Positions 43,961-55,353 of a stretch of 64,000 bases of DNA are shown here, piece by piece. The stretch is taken from positions 41,457,001-41,521,000 of the forward strand of contig CM059587.1 in the NCBI GenBank assembly GCA_030407085.1, written 5' to 3'. Made by a program: the position numbers and the translations under genes. Within the stretch, counting starts at the first letter, position 1. Each line of letters begins with the position of its first letter. Origin of the DNA: Trichopria drosophilae. Taxonomy: Eukaryota; Arthropoda; Insecta; Hymenoptera; Diapriidae. Below the pieces are notes generated by a model. The model was not told where the DNA came from, ran no database searches, and saw only the letters and a list, made by a program, of their open reading frames with translations.

Positions 43961-44693
43961 TCTTTATTTATCCGACTTATTGGTTCATATACTTTATTTT
44001 GATTTATATATTCTCGATTACATTATTTAAACCAATCGAAATGTTGTATAAGTTGTAGTCCTATTTTCTCACCCAGAAAATTGATTATAATGCGAAGTTA
44101 GGTCAATAACCGTTAGATGTCATGTGAACTCAAAAGCTAAATTGTACCCGACTATATACATATTGTTTTTATCTAAACTGTCTTTTTGAAACATTTATCT
44201 AATGTTTTATGTGATTGATGCTAGAGAAGAAAATGATTTTGCTAAGTTTTGTACATTTATTTCAATATTAAAAACTATTCTTAAACAGGTTTCATGTCTA
44301 AAGATCAACACAACGACAAAATATTTTTTTTATAACAAAATTAAACATAATTTAAAAGTTTAACAAAATAAGAAATGTTAATTTCTATTAGTTATTTAAC
44401 CTACAATGTGTTGTAAAGATTATTTACAAGTACTCATTATTATACTTGATAAACATGCATAATATTAGTTCAGTTATTCATCAGCAATTAGCTGCAGCAT
44501 ATAAGTCAATATGTCATTATATTTTGTAATTAATAAGAAAAAACACAAAATTATTAGTAAATAAAAATACATTCATAGAAAATTAAAAGTAAACAAAATC
44601 TAAAATTAGAATGTTTTCAATTTATGACAGATTTTGTTCGTAGTTTCCTCACCTCACTTTTCAAGCTTTGCAGTCGCCTTTGGGCTTATATAA
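43961..44693. other. AT-rich intergenic stretch
   Basis: Nothing recognisable. Confidence 0.35.
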
Positions 44694-44923
44694 TAGAACT
44701 TCACTTTATTGTCCTATTCGGGGTTTTGCCTTTCACTTTGCTGTTCCACAAATGCGCATAGTTTCTTGCGCACTCCAGCCGTGTCACCTATGCCAATAGG
44801 CACGACACTGGAGTTACGATAAAGGGAAGAAGAACTAACCTTACTTGCGCTAAATACGTGAAGGGAATCTCCCTAATAATGTGAAGGCGCTAATAAAGTG
44901 AAGGACAATAAAGTGAAGTTCTA
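44694..44923. mobile_element. MITE with 21-bp terminal inverted repeats
   Basis: tagaacttcactttattgtc plus c (44694-44714) is a perfect reverse complement of 44903-44923. Near the right end the unit is reiterated (gaaggcgctaataaagtgaa, then ggacaataaagtgaag). The core is GC-richer and contains gacactggagttac with its partner actccagccgtgtc, a further internal inversion. No coding sequence. Confidence 0.7.
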
Positions 44924-45109
44924 CTGAACTTTATTCATACTGTGTAAAAATACGTATCGAAAAATGATAAATATCTATAACCAATAATAATAATTTGCAT
45001 ACTTTTTAAAAACAAAAAATTAAAAAACATTGTACTAAAAACCCCCTTCGGCTCGGCTTTGTTCGTCGCTACTTCGTTTCGGGCTCTCGTCTAAAACTCT
45101 TTTTAGCAT
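44924..45109. other. Spacer with short GC-richer patch
   Basis: cccccttcggctcggctttg and cgctacttcgtttcgggctc at 45041-45090 stand out in composition, probably a repeat fragment. Confidence 0.3.
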
Positions 45110-45322
45110 AATGTCTAGAAATGTGATGAACTGGAAGTTTGAACAAGAAACGCTAGGTGTCGCATGAACCTATAATAAAATTGTACAATTCCAGCTTTAT
45201 TTGCATTTTACATATTAACTTTAGACGACGGCGCTCCCATACTTTTTTGAATGTAATTTTGCGCTCTACAAAAAAGTTTCAGTACATTTTTATCATGTTC
45301 CATTTTTGATACGGAATCCTTA
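45110..45322 (-). repeat. Dispersed repeat, third member of the 4.7/5.1-kb family
   Basis: On the minus strand: aaggattccgtatcaaaaat, tgtagagcgcaaaattacat and gtcgtctaaagttaatatg. These match aaggctccgtatcgaa, tgtagagcacgaaattt and cctagtctaaagttag at 4.69-4.81 kb. Confidence 0.55.
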
Positions 45323-46075
45323 AACTTAACAAATACTGAATTTTTTACTATTAACAATGTTGATAAAGCATACAAAAATTATTGAATTATGCACAAATAT
45401 TCTTAATAATATAACAAAAGTATAAAAAAAATGTATTTTACGATTTCGAATTAATCGCTCTTTTACGATTTAAGCGCTACATCTGCTCCTCAAGCAAAAA
45501 CCGTTTTAGCTTTTTTTTTTCTTTCAGCGTAGATATCAATTACGACATAACATTAAAAGTTAATCACATTAGATACAAATCAATTACATGTTGCAAAAAG
45601 GAGTACTTTGCAAACTTTTACATCATTCTCGAATTAATAGATTTATTTGCGTCTTTAATTTTCTCGCGATGGTTCCTGGATGATTCATCGTTTAAAATTC
45701 CCCACATATTTGTAGTAATCAAAGCTTCGATAATAGCGCGTATCATCAATAAAATCTTTTGATGCTTCCTACTGTCTTGTCACTTTAATTTATGATGTCC
45801 GTTAAGGATACAAACGTCTTGCGATTTTGCTTTGGCAATCAATTACGTAACGATTTTCCAGCTGTTAACATTTTTTGAAATAGAATTTATCATCTGGTGT
45901 TATTCAATAATGAGGCTTAATTTATCGACTTCCAGATCTAAAATTTGTTAAAAGTGGAAGAGGCGGTAATAGAAAAAACCACAGAATTGTGTCACTGTAT
46001 CGAGATATTGTGTGTGTCTGACAACTTCAAAACAAGACATCTGTAAATAGTTGAAATGACAATAGAATATCGCGA
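45323..46075. other. AT-rich intergenic stretch
   Basis: Nothing recognisable as a gene. Confidence 0.35.
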
Positions 46076-46790
46076 GAAAAATGTTTGGGCTAGATGATAG
46101 AACTGTTGTAAAAAATTAAATTTCAAAATGGGAGTTCAAAAATGCTCAAGTCATCATCGTCGGAAGTATACAATGGATTGACCATAATGAACTCACTAGA
46201 AACTTTGTACCCGGTGGTTTTTGGGGTCGTTGAGTCAAATCTGATGTTAGTTTTTAAGAAATTCAAAATGGTGCATCCACAATCCAGAATCATCTGTCTC
46301 AAAAACTATTGAGTACCAAGAATTAAGTGATTTAGTATCATTTTAGTAAATATGTTCGCCATATTGGATCCAGCATTTTGAATTGTTTAAAACTAACCTC
46401 AAATTTGTCGTCAGCGACCCAAAAAAAAAACCCGGGAAACCAGTTTGAAATGAATTCATTCGGGTCAGCCGACTCAGCACCCGCGACTATGGTTTTGAAA
46501 AAAATCGAATTTAGCAGCCATTTTTGAGGCATTCTTTTGAAATTTAGTTCTTTGCAGTAGTTCTATCTTTTAGCTCAAACATTTTTGATGCGATATTTGT
46601 AAATATCTAAGGTATCCTAAAGCGGGACATGATAAAAAAATAACGATAAGTGAAAAAATCGTAGAAAAATCCTGATTTTTACTAAATAAGTGCTCGTAAT
46701 TTTTTATTTTTAAATTTGGGGCATTTTTCGATATAGGTTTTGCAAGAAGAGGGTTTGGGAAATTAAAAACGTTAATTCCAAAATTTTGTT
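46076..46790. repeat. Long imperfect palindrome (foldback), gggtcgctga family
   Basis: The left half (tttgggctag, atagaact, ttaaatttcaaaatg, gggtcgttgagtc, caaaatggtgcatcca) is matched in order by the reverse complement of the right half (gctaaaagatagaact, ctaaatttcaaaa, gggtcgctga, caaaatgctggatcca). The centre is near 46340-46375. The arms together are about 500 bp, with a right-hand extension to about 46790 that recurs at 49.5 kb. Confidence 0.7.
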
Positions 46791-47219
46791 TAATGCGCAT
46801 TACTACAAAAGATATTGTGAAACATTACCTTAAATTCCTTTACATTAAGTCTTTAAAGGGCTAATATAATGTGTTTTTCTTATTAGTGGACGTTTTTTCA
46901 AAGAAAGTATTACTGTGCAGAATAATAAATTTCTAATAACCATTTAGAGTGAATGTTGTTCTTTCTGTACTTTTCGAATAATTAGTTATTTGACTTTAGA
47001 TATTTATAGTGCTTTTCTTAACATATTTCTATATATTTAATAATTGAAATACGACTTTATGAAACCTTATAGCTTTATCGACTAAAATACAAAAGAATGC
47101 ATAGATTGCAATCTCTAACTTTCTTGGAGTAATAAATTTCAGTATTTTTAGAGTGAAAATTGAGTTATTGTAGTCAAAGAGCACGTGGTCGTTCTTTCAG
47201 GGTCGATTATCACTCCACA
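46791..47219. other. AT-rich spacer
   Basis: No gene; ctttaaagggctaatata at 46850-46868 resembles the terminus of the 59.7-61.6 kb palindrome and may be the true right end of the preceding foldback. Confidence 0.35.
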
Positions 47220-47885
47220 TACACTGAAAAAAATTTATTTGACACATTCAACTACCATTGAGAAGTTGAGTCGAGAACACTCAATAGAAATACTTTTTTT
47301 GTTCGTATAACTTTGTTGATGTTGATTATTTTACTTTTTTTACTGAAGTTACTATTATTTACCCAGTAAACAAAAAAGTATACCGAATAATTGGAGATCA
47401 GGAAATGCGATACTATGCATAAAACTCAAAAAGGCATTCACTAGTATAATAAAAAAGCAACCGCCAATAGCTGCACTAAAAATAATTTCACTAAAAAAAA
47501 TTTCCAGAGAAATTCTTAGTTGATTTGACTATTTTTTAACTACGAAGAGTAGTTCGATACGCTATAAGAAAATGTTCTAAGTTGCAGTTACTATCGCAAA
47601 GAAGTTGAATCAACTAAAAATATAGTTCACCTAAATTCAATTAAAAATATATCACTCCAGTATTTTGAATAGTTTTTAGTGTATTAAGTAGTTAGACTCT
47701 AAAAAATGTTTTTAAATGTAGTAGAATTAACTGCCAAAATGTCGTTTCCATAACTATATTTTTTGTTGATTTAACTCTGTTATGGTTGTAACTATAACTT
47801 ATAAAATTCCGTTGAGGACCTATTGAAATACTTTCAGTAAAAAGTAGTCAAATCAACTAAGAATATTTTTAAGTGTAGAGTGATT
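47220..47885. mobile_element. Putative MITE with cact(g/t)aaaaa ends
   Basis: The left end tacactgaaaaaaatttatt faces the right end taagaatatttttaagtgta (reverse complement tacacttaaaaatattctta). The interior repeats short blocks such as agttgatttgact and gtagtcaaatcaact in both orientations. It resembles 39.43-40.10 kb. Confidence 0.45.
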
Positions 47886-48590
47886 TCTCCCTCCAAGAAA
47901 GTATGGACTAAAGTCTTGGGCTATTAAAATTATGCTGATTGATGAAAAAAAGAGGTATGTTGATGACATTGTAACAATATAGAGGCGGTCATTCAACGAG
48001 ATAATGAATTACGATCTCCCATTAAACTTCAAGATCACCTACGAGCGGTTCTCACACGAATGTCGGTAGCAGGCGAAGAATACCCGCGCTGTCTCCCTGG
48101 AAACTCAATGAATCATGTCCATTCACTTCTTGCGGGCTTATTTTACGAGCCGACTTATATATACAATTGCGTATAGAGCCACGTAATTGGTACACATCCA
48201 TACGACTCGTGTATAAGACCTGTTGCTACAGTAATCGAGATATGTGCAAGATATTGTGTGCCGAGCACTGCCTTTCTTCGTGCCCTGATATCTCAACGTT
48301 TCTCCAATCATTAGGTCGTGATTTTTTTCGAAGAGTTTCCCATCATTATTATCTCTGTTCCTTATGACTAATCGAGCTAATATGGGATTCATGGATGCAG
48401 AGATATTTATGGCAAGTGACGAGTGTTTATTTCACCGATTAGTTTTCCAAAAATAGTCCGTCCAAGGCGACTATTTTAAAAGTCAAATGAGTTACATCAA
48501 AAAATAAAAAAACATTTTTATTTTGAAAAGCGTTTCAATCGTTATCGATTATTTTTGGAAATAAAACTAACAGTCTCATTTATTAGTTTT
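47886..48590. other. Intergenic; patch of normal complexity at 48.0-48.4 kb
   Basis: About 48000-48400 is less AT-rich and lacks low-complexity text, and short frames exist on both strands (48138-48392 and 48167-48367). No domain is recognised and the frames overlap on opposite strands, so I do not call a gene. Confidence 0.3.
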
Positions 48591-48597
48591 TGAATGT

Positions 48598-48800
48598 AAC
48601 AAGAGAGAGTGAGAGTATGTAACGCATTTCCACGATATCCCATGGAGATGACGCATTCGCATACGGCATCACGCAAAAGCTTAATTGCTAAATTGAGTCG
48701 TTCATACATCGCGCTTACTTTGTGAACGAACTGGCACTATTCTGTGATACTGAGAAATACGACTAACGAACATTGGTAGTTAGTAATATAAAAGGCTAGT
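48598..48800. promoter_or_regulatory. GAGA-rich, TATA-containing patch
   Basis: caagagagagtgagagtatg (48600-48619) resembles GAGA-factor sites. Non-repetitive text with gatgacgcattcgcatacgg follows, and a TATAAAAG lies at 48787-48794. No convincing initiator or downstream coding exon was found, so this is only a possible regulatory region. Confidence 0.2.
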
Positions 48801-49504
48801 GATTATCTAATTAATTCGAATTTCGACGATATTCGTATAGAGGAGATTGGGCAGTTGTTAGAAAGGTTCTGTTTTTGAATCTGAACTACTTCACAATAAC
48901 AACATTCCGCATATTTCACTGGTTTGAACTTTATTTCGGCACTAATTATGTAGTTATTAGTTTCTTTAAAAAATGAGTATTAATTACACAATAAATAATA
49001 CGAAAAACAATTCACATTTCGAAATTTGTGGAGTTGTGAGACGCTGTTTACAAACAATAAAAGTTGTTTCGGTAATTATTGTTCCTTGAGGATGGAAAAT
49101 ACGAAAAATAAAGTTGTGCGAAAAATGTTATGTAAATGTATTAAAATGAATCAGATTTGAGTCGAAGCCACTTGTATTAACGTTGATTTGCTTCACTCGA
49201 ATATAAGTATGATGGGGCATCGTACATACGAAATCTACACACAAAAAAAAACGAAAAAATGTATAAAAGATGCGTAAACCAATAGTCTTATATAACTATA
49301 CCCAAAACGAACACTAAGAAAACAAATTGTTTCAGCCAAATAAGGTTTGTTAGTAGCTAAATCTTTAAGGATCAAATGTGCATAAATTTAACGTAAAGTT
49401 TGACAGTATTTTTTTGTAGTAAAGTGTAGTAAAAATAATTTCGATTGAACGAACGATTTTTATTGCCCAACCCTAAATAATTTTGTCAATTCAACCTACT
49501 CTTT
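48801..49504. other. AT-rich intergenic stretch
   Basis: Nothing recognisable. Confidence 0.35.
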
Positions 49505-50290
49505 CGAATGGTAAATTAAAAAATGCCGCAAATTTAAAAATAACAAAATCACGAGCATTTATTTAACAAAAATCATGATTTTTTAGGATTTTTCATCACT
49601 TATCGTTATTTTTTATTATTTGCAACATTACAATATCTCAGACATTTATAAATATCGAGTCAAAAATGGTTGGGCTAGAAAATAGAACTAGTGCAAGGAA
49701 CTAAATTTCAAAATGATGGCTCAAAAGTGGTTGCTAAATTCGAATTTTGTCAAAATCATAGTTCAGTGTACTCAATCGATTGACCCGAATGAAATTACTT
49801 CAAACTTGGTTTCTTGTGTTTTTTTGGGATTGCTGACTCTAAATTTGAAGTTAGGTTTGAAAAATTGAAAATGATGGATCCAATACGGCGAACGTACTTA
49901 ACAAAATCAAAATGAAATCACTTCATTTTTCGTATACGGTTGTTTTTAAGGTCGCTGATTCCGGATTGTGGATCCACCATCCAACATCAGTCAACGACTC
50001 CAAAAACCGCCGGATACTAAGTTTGAAGTGATTTCATTCGGGTCAATCGATGACTATGATTTTGAACAAAATTCACTTTAGTGGGCGTTTTTTAGTCGCC
50101 ATTATAACATTTAGTTTTTCCAACAGTTCCATCTTCTAGCATATATATAAACATTACTGCCCCGATATTTATAAATATTCTAGTACGGGAAATGATAAAA
50201 CATAACGATAAGTGAAAACAAAAAACTAAAAAATGCCTGAGTTTTGATCACAGATTCATAATTACTAACGCGAAAAATATACAGATATTA
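49505..50290. repeat. Long imperfect palindrome (foldback), gggtcgctga family
   Basis: Left half: tcacttatcgttattttt, tatttataaatatcg, atagaactagtgcaa, tgacccgaatgaaatt, ttgctgactc. The right half carries them inverted: gattccgg..., atttcattcgggtca, gttccatcttctagc, gatatttataaatattc, aacgataagtga. Both halves are also homologous to the 46.1-46.8 kb element, so these are two copies of one foldback family. Confidence 0.7.
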
Positions 50291-52307
50291 AAAATTACCA
50301 AAATCGATGAATATTTAATGTTTAATATCTTGCTGCCGCCATTTTGGATCTGTCATCTTAAATTCAACAAAACAAACCACATATACATAATCAGCAGCAT
50401 TAAAAGACCTGAATAATGATTTTTGTCTAAATAGAATTACATTCCCACGCTCTAATTTGGAAAAATCTACCAATTTTTTGCCATTTTGACTATCTTGATA
50501 ATATGACAGGAAGTAAACAAATTTTTTACGACAGATTCCTTCAGAATGCATTGAGTGCACGTTTATGACAATTTTTTAATCAATTGACATGCGATTTGAG
50601 AATAAAAAAACGAAAAACAAAGAGAAATAGATATAAGTAATTTTTTTAATATTTGTGCAAAAAATATTAAAATTTGCAATTTTTAAAAAATGTTCTCAAT
50701 GTCTTTCGAAAGAGCAATCTTCTAAAGGGATCCAGGAAGGGTTTTCTTCTTCACTTATACGATACAAAAAGCGATTTTGCATTGCACTTTGTATTGCATA
50801 CATGCAAATTTTTTGCGAATCCATTCTTAAATTAGGATTAAAATATTTTGGTATTGCGCGGAAATTTGGAAATCGCGTCTAGTGTTATTATAACTAAAAT
50901 TCGCATGACCAAAGATATCGACATCTTTCGTGCCACTTGTGATATTTTTTGGTAGCCCTTTGTGGATGTTAGTTTTTTAATAATTCGTCGATGTGTAAGT
51001 ACTTAATTATCAATTTATTTCTACGTTTAAGAATCTTTAAATTCACGTGCATTTATAGAGTTCTTAATCATTTGCGGTTATTGCATGTGTACTAATTTTT
51101 GGCAACATTCTTTTTTTTGCATAATTCTTACAAAAATGCTTATATCAAGAAAGGCAATGTTTCAGATGTAATGTTAGATCTTTATAGAAATCAATGAATG
51201 CTGTGTAGAAGTGAATACCATTTGTCGATCACATCAGCGGCGTCGACCTCATTTTCCTTACTTGAATGTAGCTAATTTATTAGTTTACATTCTCTATATT
51301 CATCTCTGAAAAACACAATATTAAATTCCTTGACATATTTTCTATTTGCACGTCTTATAAAAATATTTCTTAAACCTTATTATGACCATAGTATCAAAAT
51401 TTTGAATAGTTTAGAAGAACCTGTTCTTTCCTCCCCATTTCTTTACAATCACAGAAACTCGACAGACCTATAAAAGTAATTGTAAATTACATTAAACAAT
51501 TTTAATTTCTTCCATCATAAAATAATTGAAATGTTCTACCATTTTTTCAAAAGAATGAGTATCAAACGGTAGATGTTTGTTTATTTTAAGTTCTTTTAAA
51601 TTTGTAATATAACGAATGATTACATGTGTCTCCATAGAAAAATGTGTTCCCTGTATTATTACTACTGTATATATACTGTATTATTACCACTTTCCTTACA
51701 TACCTCAACCCTCGTAGTTATATGTGCACATTTCACTGAATGACAAAATCTCAAAACTTTTTTTTTAAATCGTACAACAATAGGCATATGACATCGTTTC
51801 GACTTATAAAAAAAACGTTGGTTAGCCACAGAAAATTTAAAAAAATGGCAAAAATGATCGTTTTTTTTTAAATTCAACCTAATGTTACAAAAATTTCTAA
51901 CGTGATGAGCTTCTGCTTTTTTTTGTAACAGCTTTGATTGGATTTTTACAGGTCTGCGTAAATAGTAAATAAGTCTCGCAATGTTATTTTAACGTTTTTA
52001 ATTAATACGGTCGAGAAATGGGAATTCGATTTGTTTACATATGAAATTAATTCTATCCTTCAAAATCCACTCGACTAAATGCATATAGTGAAATCTATTG
52101 ACCCAACTTATTGTCGGCGTAAATAAAGCGGTCGATGCAGCATCAAGCAGTCGGGTAAGTTCGCCTATAATACAAAAATTCCATAGACAAGATACGTTAA
52201 TAAAAGGAACGCGCGCATTCTAAGAGGCACCAAACTAGTTGCATCCGTCTGCACAGAGACCTTGCTTCCAAGGCTGTGGGATCTACATGCGAATTGTCTT
52301 AATGTAC
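50291..52307. other. AT-rich intergenic region
   Basis: No gene recognised. Short frames (for example 50655-50882 plus) lack any domain. T/A homopolymer runs are frequent. Confidence 0.35.
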
Positions 52308-52611
52308 CTCTTCTATAGAACACCAGGTTCCTCCGAATGGAGATTGCGAAGGTGCCAGATTCTCTCTCATTAAATGCCACTTTCAGCATTATGCACTCCA
52401 CGTCGTGAATTTCATAACTTATTGTTGATTTACCCATCATACGAAGGACGCTCGGGTGTTTTCGTAACATTGTGCTGAAAGAAATTACCATTGCTAAGTT
52501 ATTTATATCCTCAGCCCACTGCTCGACAAATAATTCAAGGTGCGGCGGATAGGCGAAGAATCGTGAAAATTGCAAACTGAATGCCTTAGAATGATCCTCC
52601 AGATATACCAT
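52308..52611 (-). CDS. Possible orphan exon, unrecognised protein
   Basis: A minus-strand frame inside a GC-richer patch runs open from a stop near 52635 to 52165. I take the ATG at 52611 (MVYLEDHSKAF) as the more natural start and propose that coding ends at a donor-like aagag|gtacat at 52308, giving about 101 residues. Visible features are a WAEDINNLAMVIS helix followed by RKHPSVLRMMGK, and no signal peptide. The arrangement loosely recalls the N-terminal part of insect odorant receptors, but that is too weak to be a call. It may be a decayed or lineage-specific exon. No partner exon was found. Confidence 0.25.
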
Positions 52612-53430
52612 CAGTACCCCACGTTTTTTCAATCAATCCATCATCGGATCCCACTAGAAATTTCTACTTTCAAATTATACTTTTATAATGAAAAATAGAC
52701 TTCCCGTCTCATAAATGAACGTTCATTGGAAGAAATAATACACTCGCGACACCAAACGACTTTAGCTAACGCCAATGTGAACATTATTTGCGATTTAAAG
52801 ATGCCTTCGTAAAAGACTTTATACATCGACCTCGAACGTAACCTCGAAATTTACGATGTTTATGTAATCGGAATCGACGATGTCCTCCATTCGACCTTGG
52901 AAACGAGCCGCCGATGGGGTTGGGTATTTTTGCATTTCCTTAGAAGAGTAACCCGTATGACGCGCTTCCAGAAGAAATCCTGTCGTTATTGTCATGACGA
53001 CCCTTCATTATTTTGCTACCCCACTGCATTACTTATTCCACCATGACCCCACTGAGTATGTGCATCAGTCGTCCTTCTTTTTCTATTCTACGACTTATAA
53101 CGTTTAAGGTGTTACGCGCGTAACGATATATTTTCAGTCATATCTTAAACAAATTTTTTTTATTTTCAGACGATCTCAAAATATATGACCATTACAAGTA
53201 GTGTAGGTTAGGACAAGAGAGCCATCTGAATAACAGCTGTAACTGATGTAAATTGAATGGCATGAAACGTAACATATCTAAATGCTACACAATTATATTT
53301 ACTCCAATTCCAATATTTTACAATTACACCATTAAAAATATAAAGTTCCAAAAAGTTGAAAAAAATAAGGATCTGGGTGTTTTATATGACAATAAATTTA
53401 ATTTATGAACCACCTTGTGGGTTTATCAGT
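52612..53430. other. Intergenic, moderately complex sequence
   Basis: The part from 52700 to 53060 is less AT-rich (ctcgacgtaac-type text, gccgccgatggggttggg) with no frame beyond 60 codons. Nothing identifiable. Confidence 0.3.
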
Positions 53431-53437
53431 CATAATG

Positions 53438-53625
53438 GGACTGTCAGTAAATAGTGACTGAGTGCCACGGTGAAAAGGGCGATACTGAGAAATAGTGAAA
53501 TTTCACTTTTTGACTCAGTGAAATTTCACTTTTTGACTCAGTGAAATTGATTCGCTGCTCTAATCAGTGAAATTGATTTTGTAAGAACAGTGGAATTGAT
53601 TCACTGACCGAATCGAGGAATGGTT
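53438..53625. repeat. Tandem/palindromic gtgaaatttcac repeat
   Basis: The unit agtgaaatttcactttttgactc occurs twice in succession (about 53488-53534). Shorter derivatives cagtgaaattgatt and cagtggaattgattcactga follow. gtgaaatttcac is itself palindromic. Confidence 0.6.
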
Positions 53626-55318
53626 CTTTTTTCTTTCATGACAATCATCTTGGCCACACTGAAAGCCTTCTACACCCACACCATGTATTAATGTAGGTCC
53701 ATGTATCAATATAAAAAGACGATTCATTTTCATTATATAAATATTACAATTATCACGTGCCACGTAAGAATTAAAAAGTTTCCAAATCAACATTAAAATT
53801 CATCAACCAATTCTACGGTGAATCTGCAGACAAATCACTGATGTCCTCCCTCCCTCCCTCCCTCCTCAATTACTGACATGACTTATTTGGGAAAAGGTCA
53901 ATTTTAAATAATAAGTAATTTTAAGGTTTCACAAAGCAATATTCTGTGGTTGAGAGATTTTACAGAATATTTCTCGTCTGCTAGACGAATTTTTGGTTAG
54001 GTTGACAGCCTCGTTTTCCGGTCCAAATGAAAGTTCTAAAATTTTTACTGAAATCTGAGCAGGGTTCTTGTCTCGAAGTTTGGATTTGAGTTATAATTTA
54101 TATAACTTTATATTTAATATAAGTCTGTGGACCATATTTTGGGATATGCAAGAGAGCGGAATAAATTCCAATATAAATATTTGTCTAGATCATAAAAACC
54201 GAAATCCAAAATCCAGTTTATAAACCCCGAAATCTTTGCTGTGTTCTTTCGATGATAAATAAAAATATTAATTGTTCCAATTTCAGTAAACTAATAACTT
54301 TTATTACTCAAATACTTATTTTATTTAAACGATAAATGATACCGACGTAACATAAATTTGTAAAATGATGTTTCCCGATAAATGTTTATTTACAAAATAG
54401 TTTTTATTTTTCGAAAGTTATTTAATAAAATAATAATATCAACATAAATTAAGATTATTTTATTTTATTGAAATGATCGTCGATTATAATAGCTTTCTAA
54501 ACATAAGAACTAATTTCTCCATACAATTCTTTTACAGATCTATTATGATAATATCAGATTAAAAAGAAAACGTAATTTAATCGTTTACTTATAAAAATAA
54601 ATATACATATAATAATTCTTTTTGTGTTTCTCTAACAATGCAAAAGTGCAGGAAATTCTACAGATAATAAATATATGAATAATAGATAAACAAATGCCGA
54701 AGAAAAAAATATGAAAGAAGAATTTCAATATGTATCCATACAAAAAGGGTACTATGTAATTTAAGATGTACTTTACATACAGAATGAATAATAGAAATGT
54801 TATTCAACAAAAATTTCATTTTTATGCAATTACAATAATACATACATGATTATGCTTAGTTAAAGAGTGTTAAATAGTGTTTTCAATACTTACTTACTAA
54901 AGATCAGTAGTGGATTTAGTACCTTTTCCCATAAATCTCGATTAAACCGAAATCAAACACAGCATTTTATAACATAATTCTAAATTTCTATTTTCAATTT
55001 ATTGGAAACAGTACAATTACATTCTAGGATGTTTTAATTATATTTATCTTCGTCTACTTCATTAGCAAAAGTAGGCCATTTGATCAGAGAGTTATAAAAA
55101 TCTAAATATTTATCAGGTATACTGTTCTAATTTTTGTAAATCATCCATTTTTACTTTATCGCAACTTGGTACTACTAGGGTAAGCTACATAAGGGAGTAA
55201 TTGCAAATTTGCTTATTGTAGATTATTGTTAGTAAACAAACCCTACTTAATAACAATAATGTTAAATCGTTCGTGTTTCATATTATACAACACACTATAT
55301 AAATGTATTAAATGTTCA
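53626..55318. other. AT-rich intergenic region with (tccc)n tract
   Basis: A (tccc)n tract lies at about 53847-53868. Otherwise AT-rich with nothing recognisable. Confidence 0.4.
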
Positions 55319-55353
55319 ATTTATGCAAAAAGTTTTGGACTTTTTGCATAAAT
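55319..55353. repeat. Perfect 15-bp hairpin
   Basis: atttatgcaaaaagt and actttttgcataaat pair over 15 bp around a 5-nt loop tttgg. It may be a chance palindrome, a transcription stop or a small hairpin RNA; nothing else identifies it. Confidence 0.6.
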
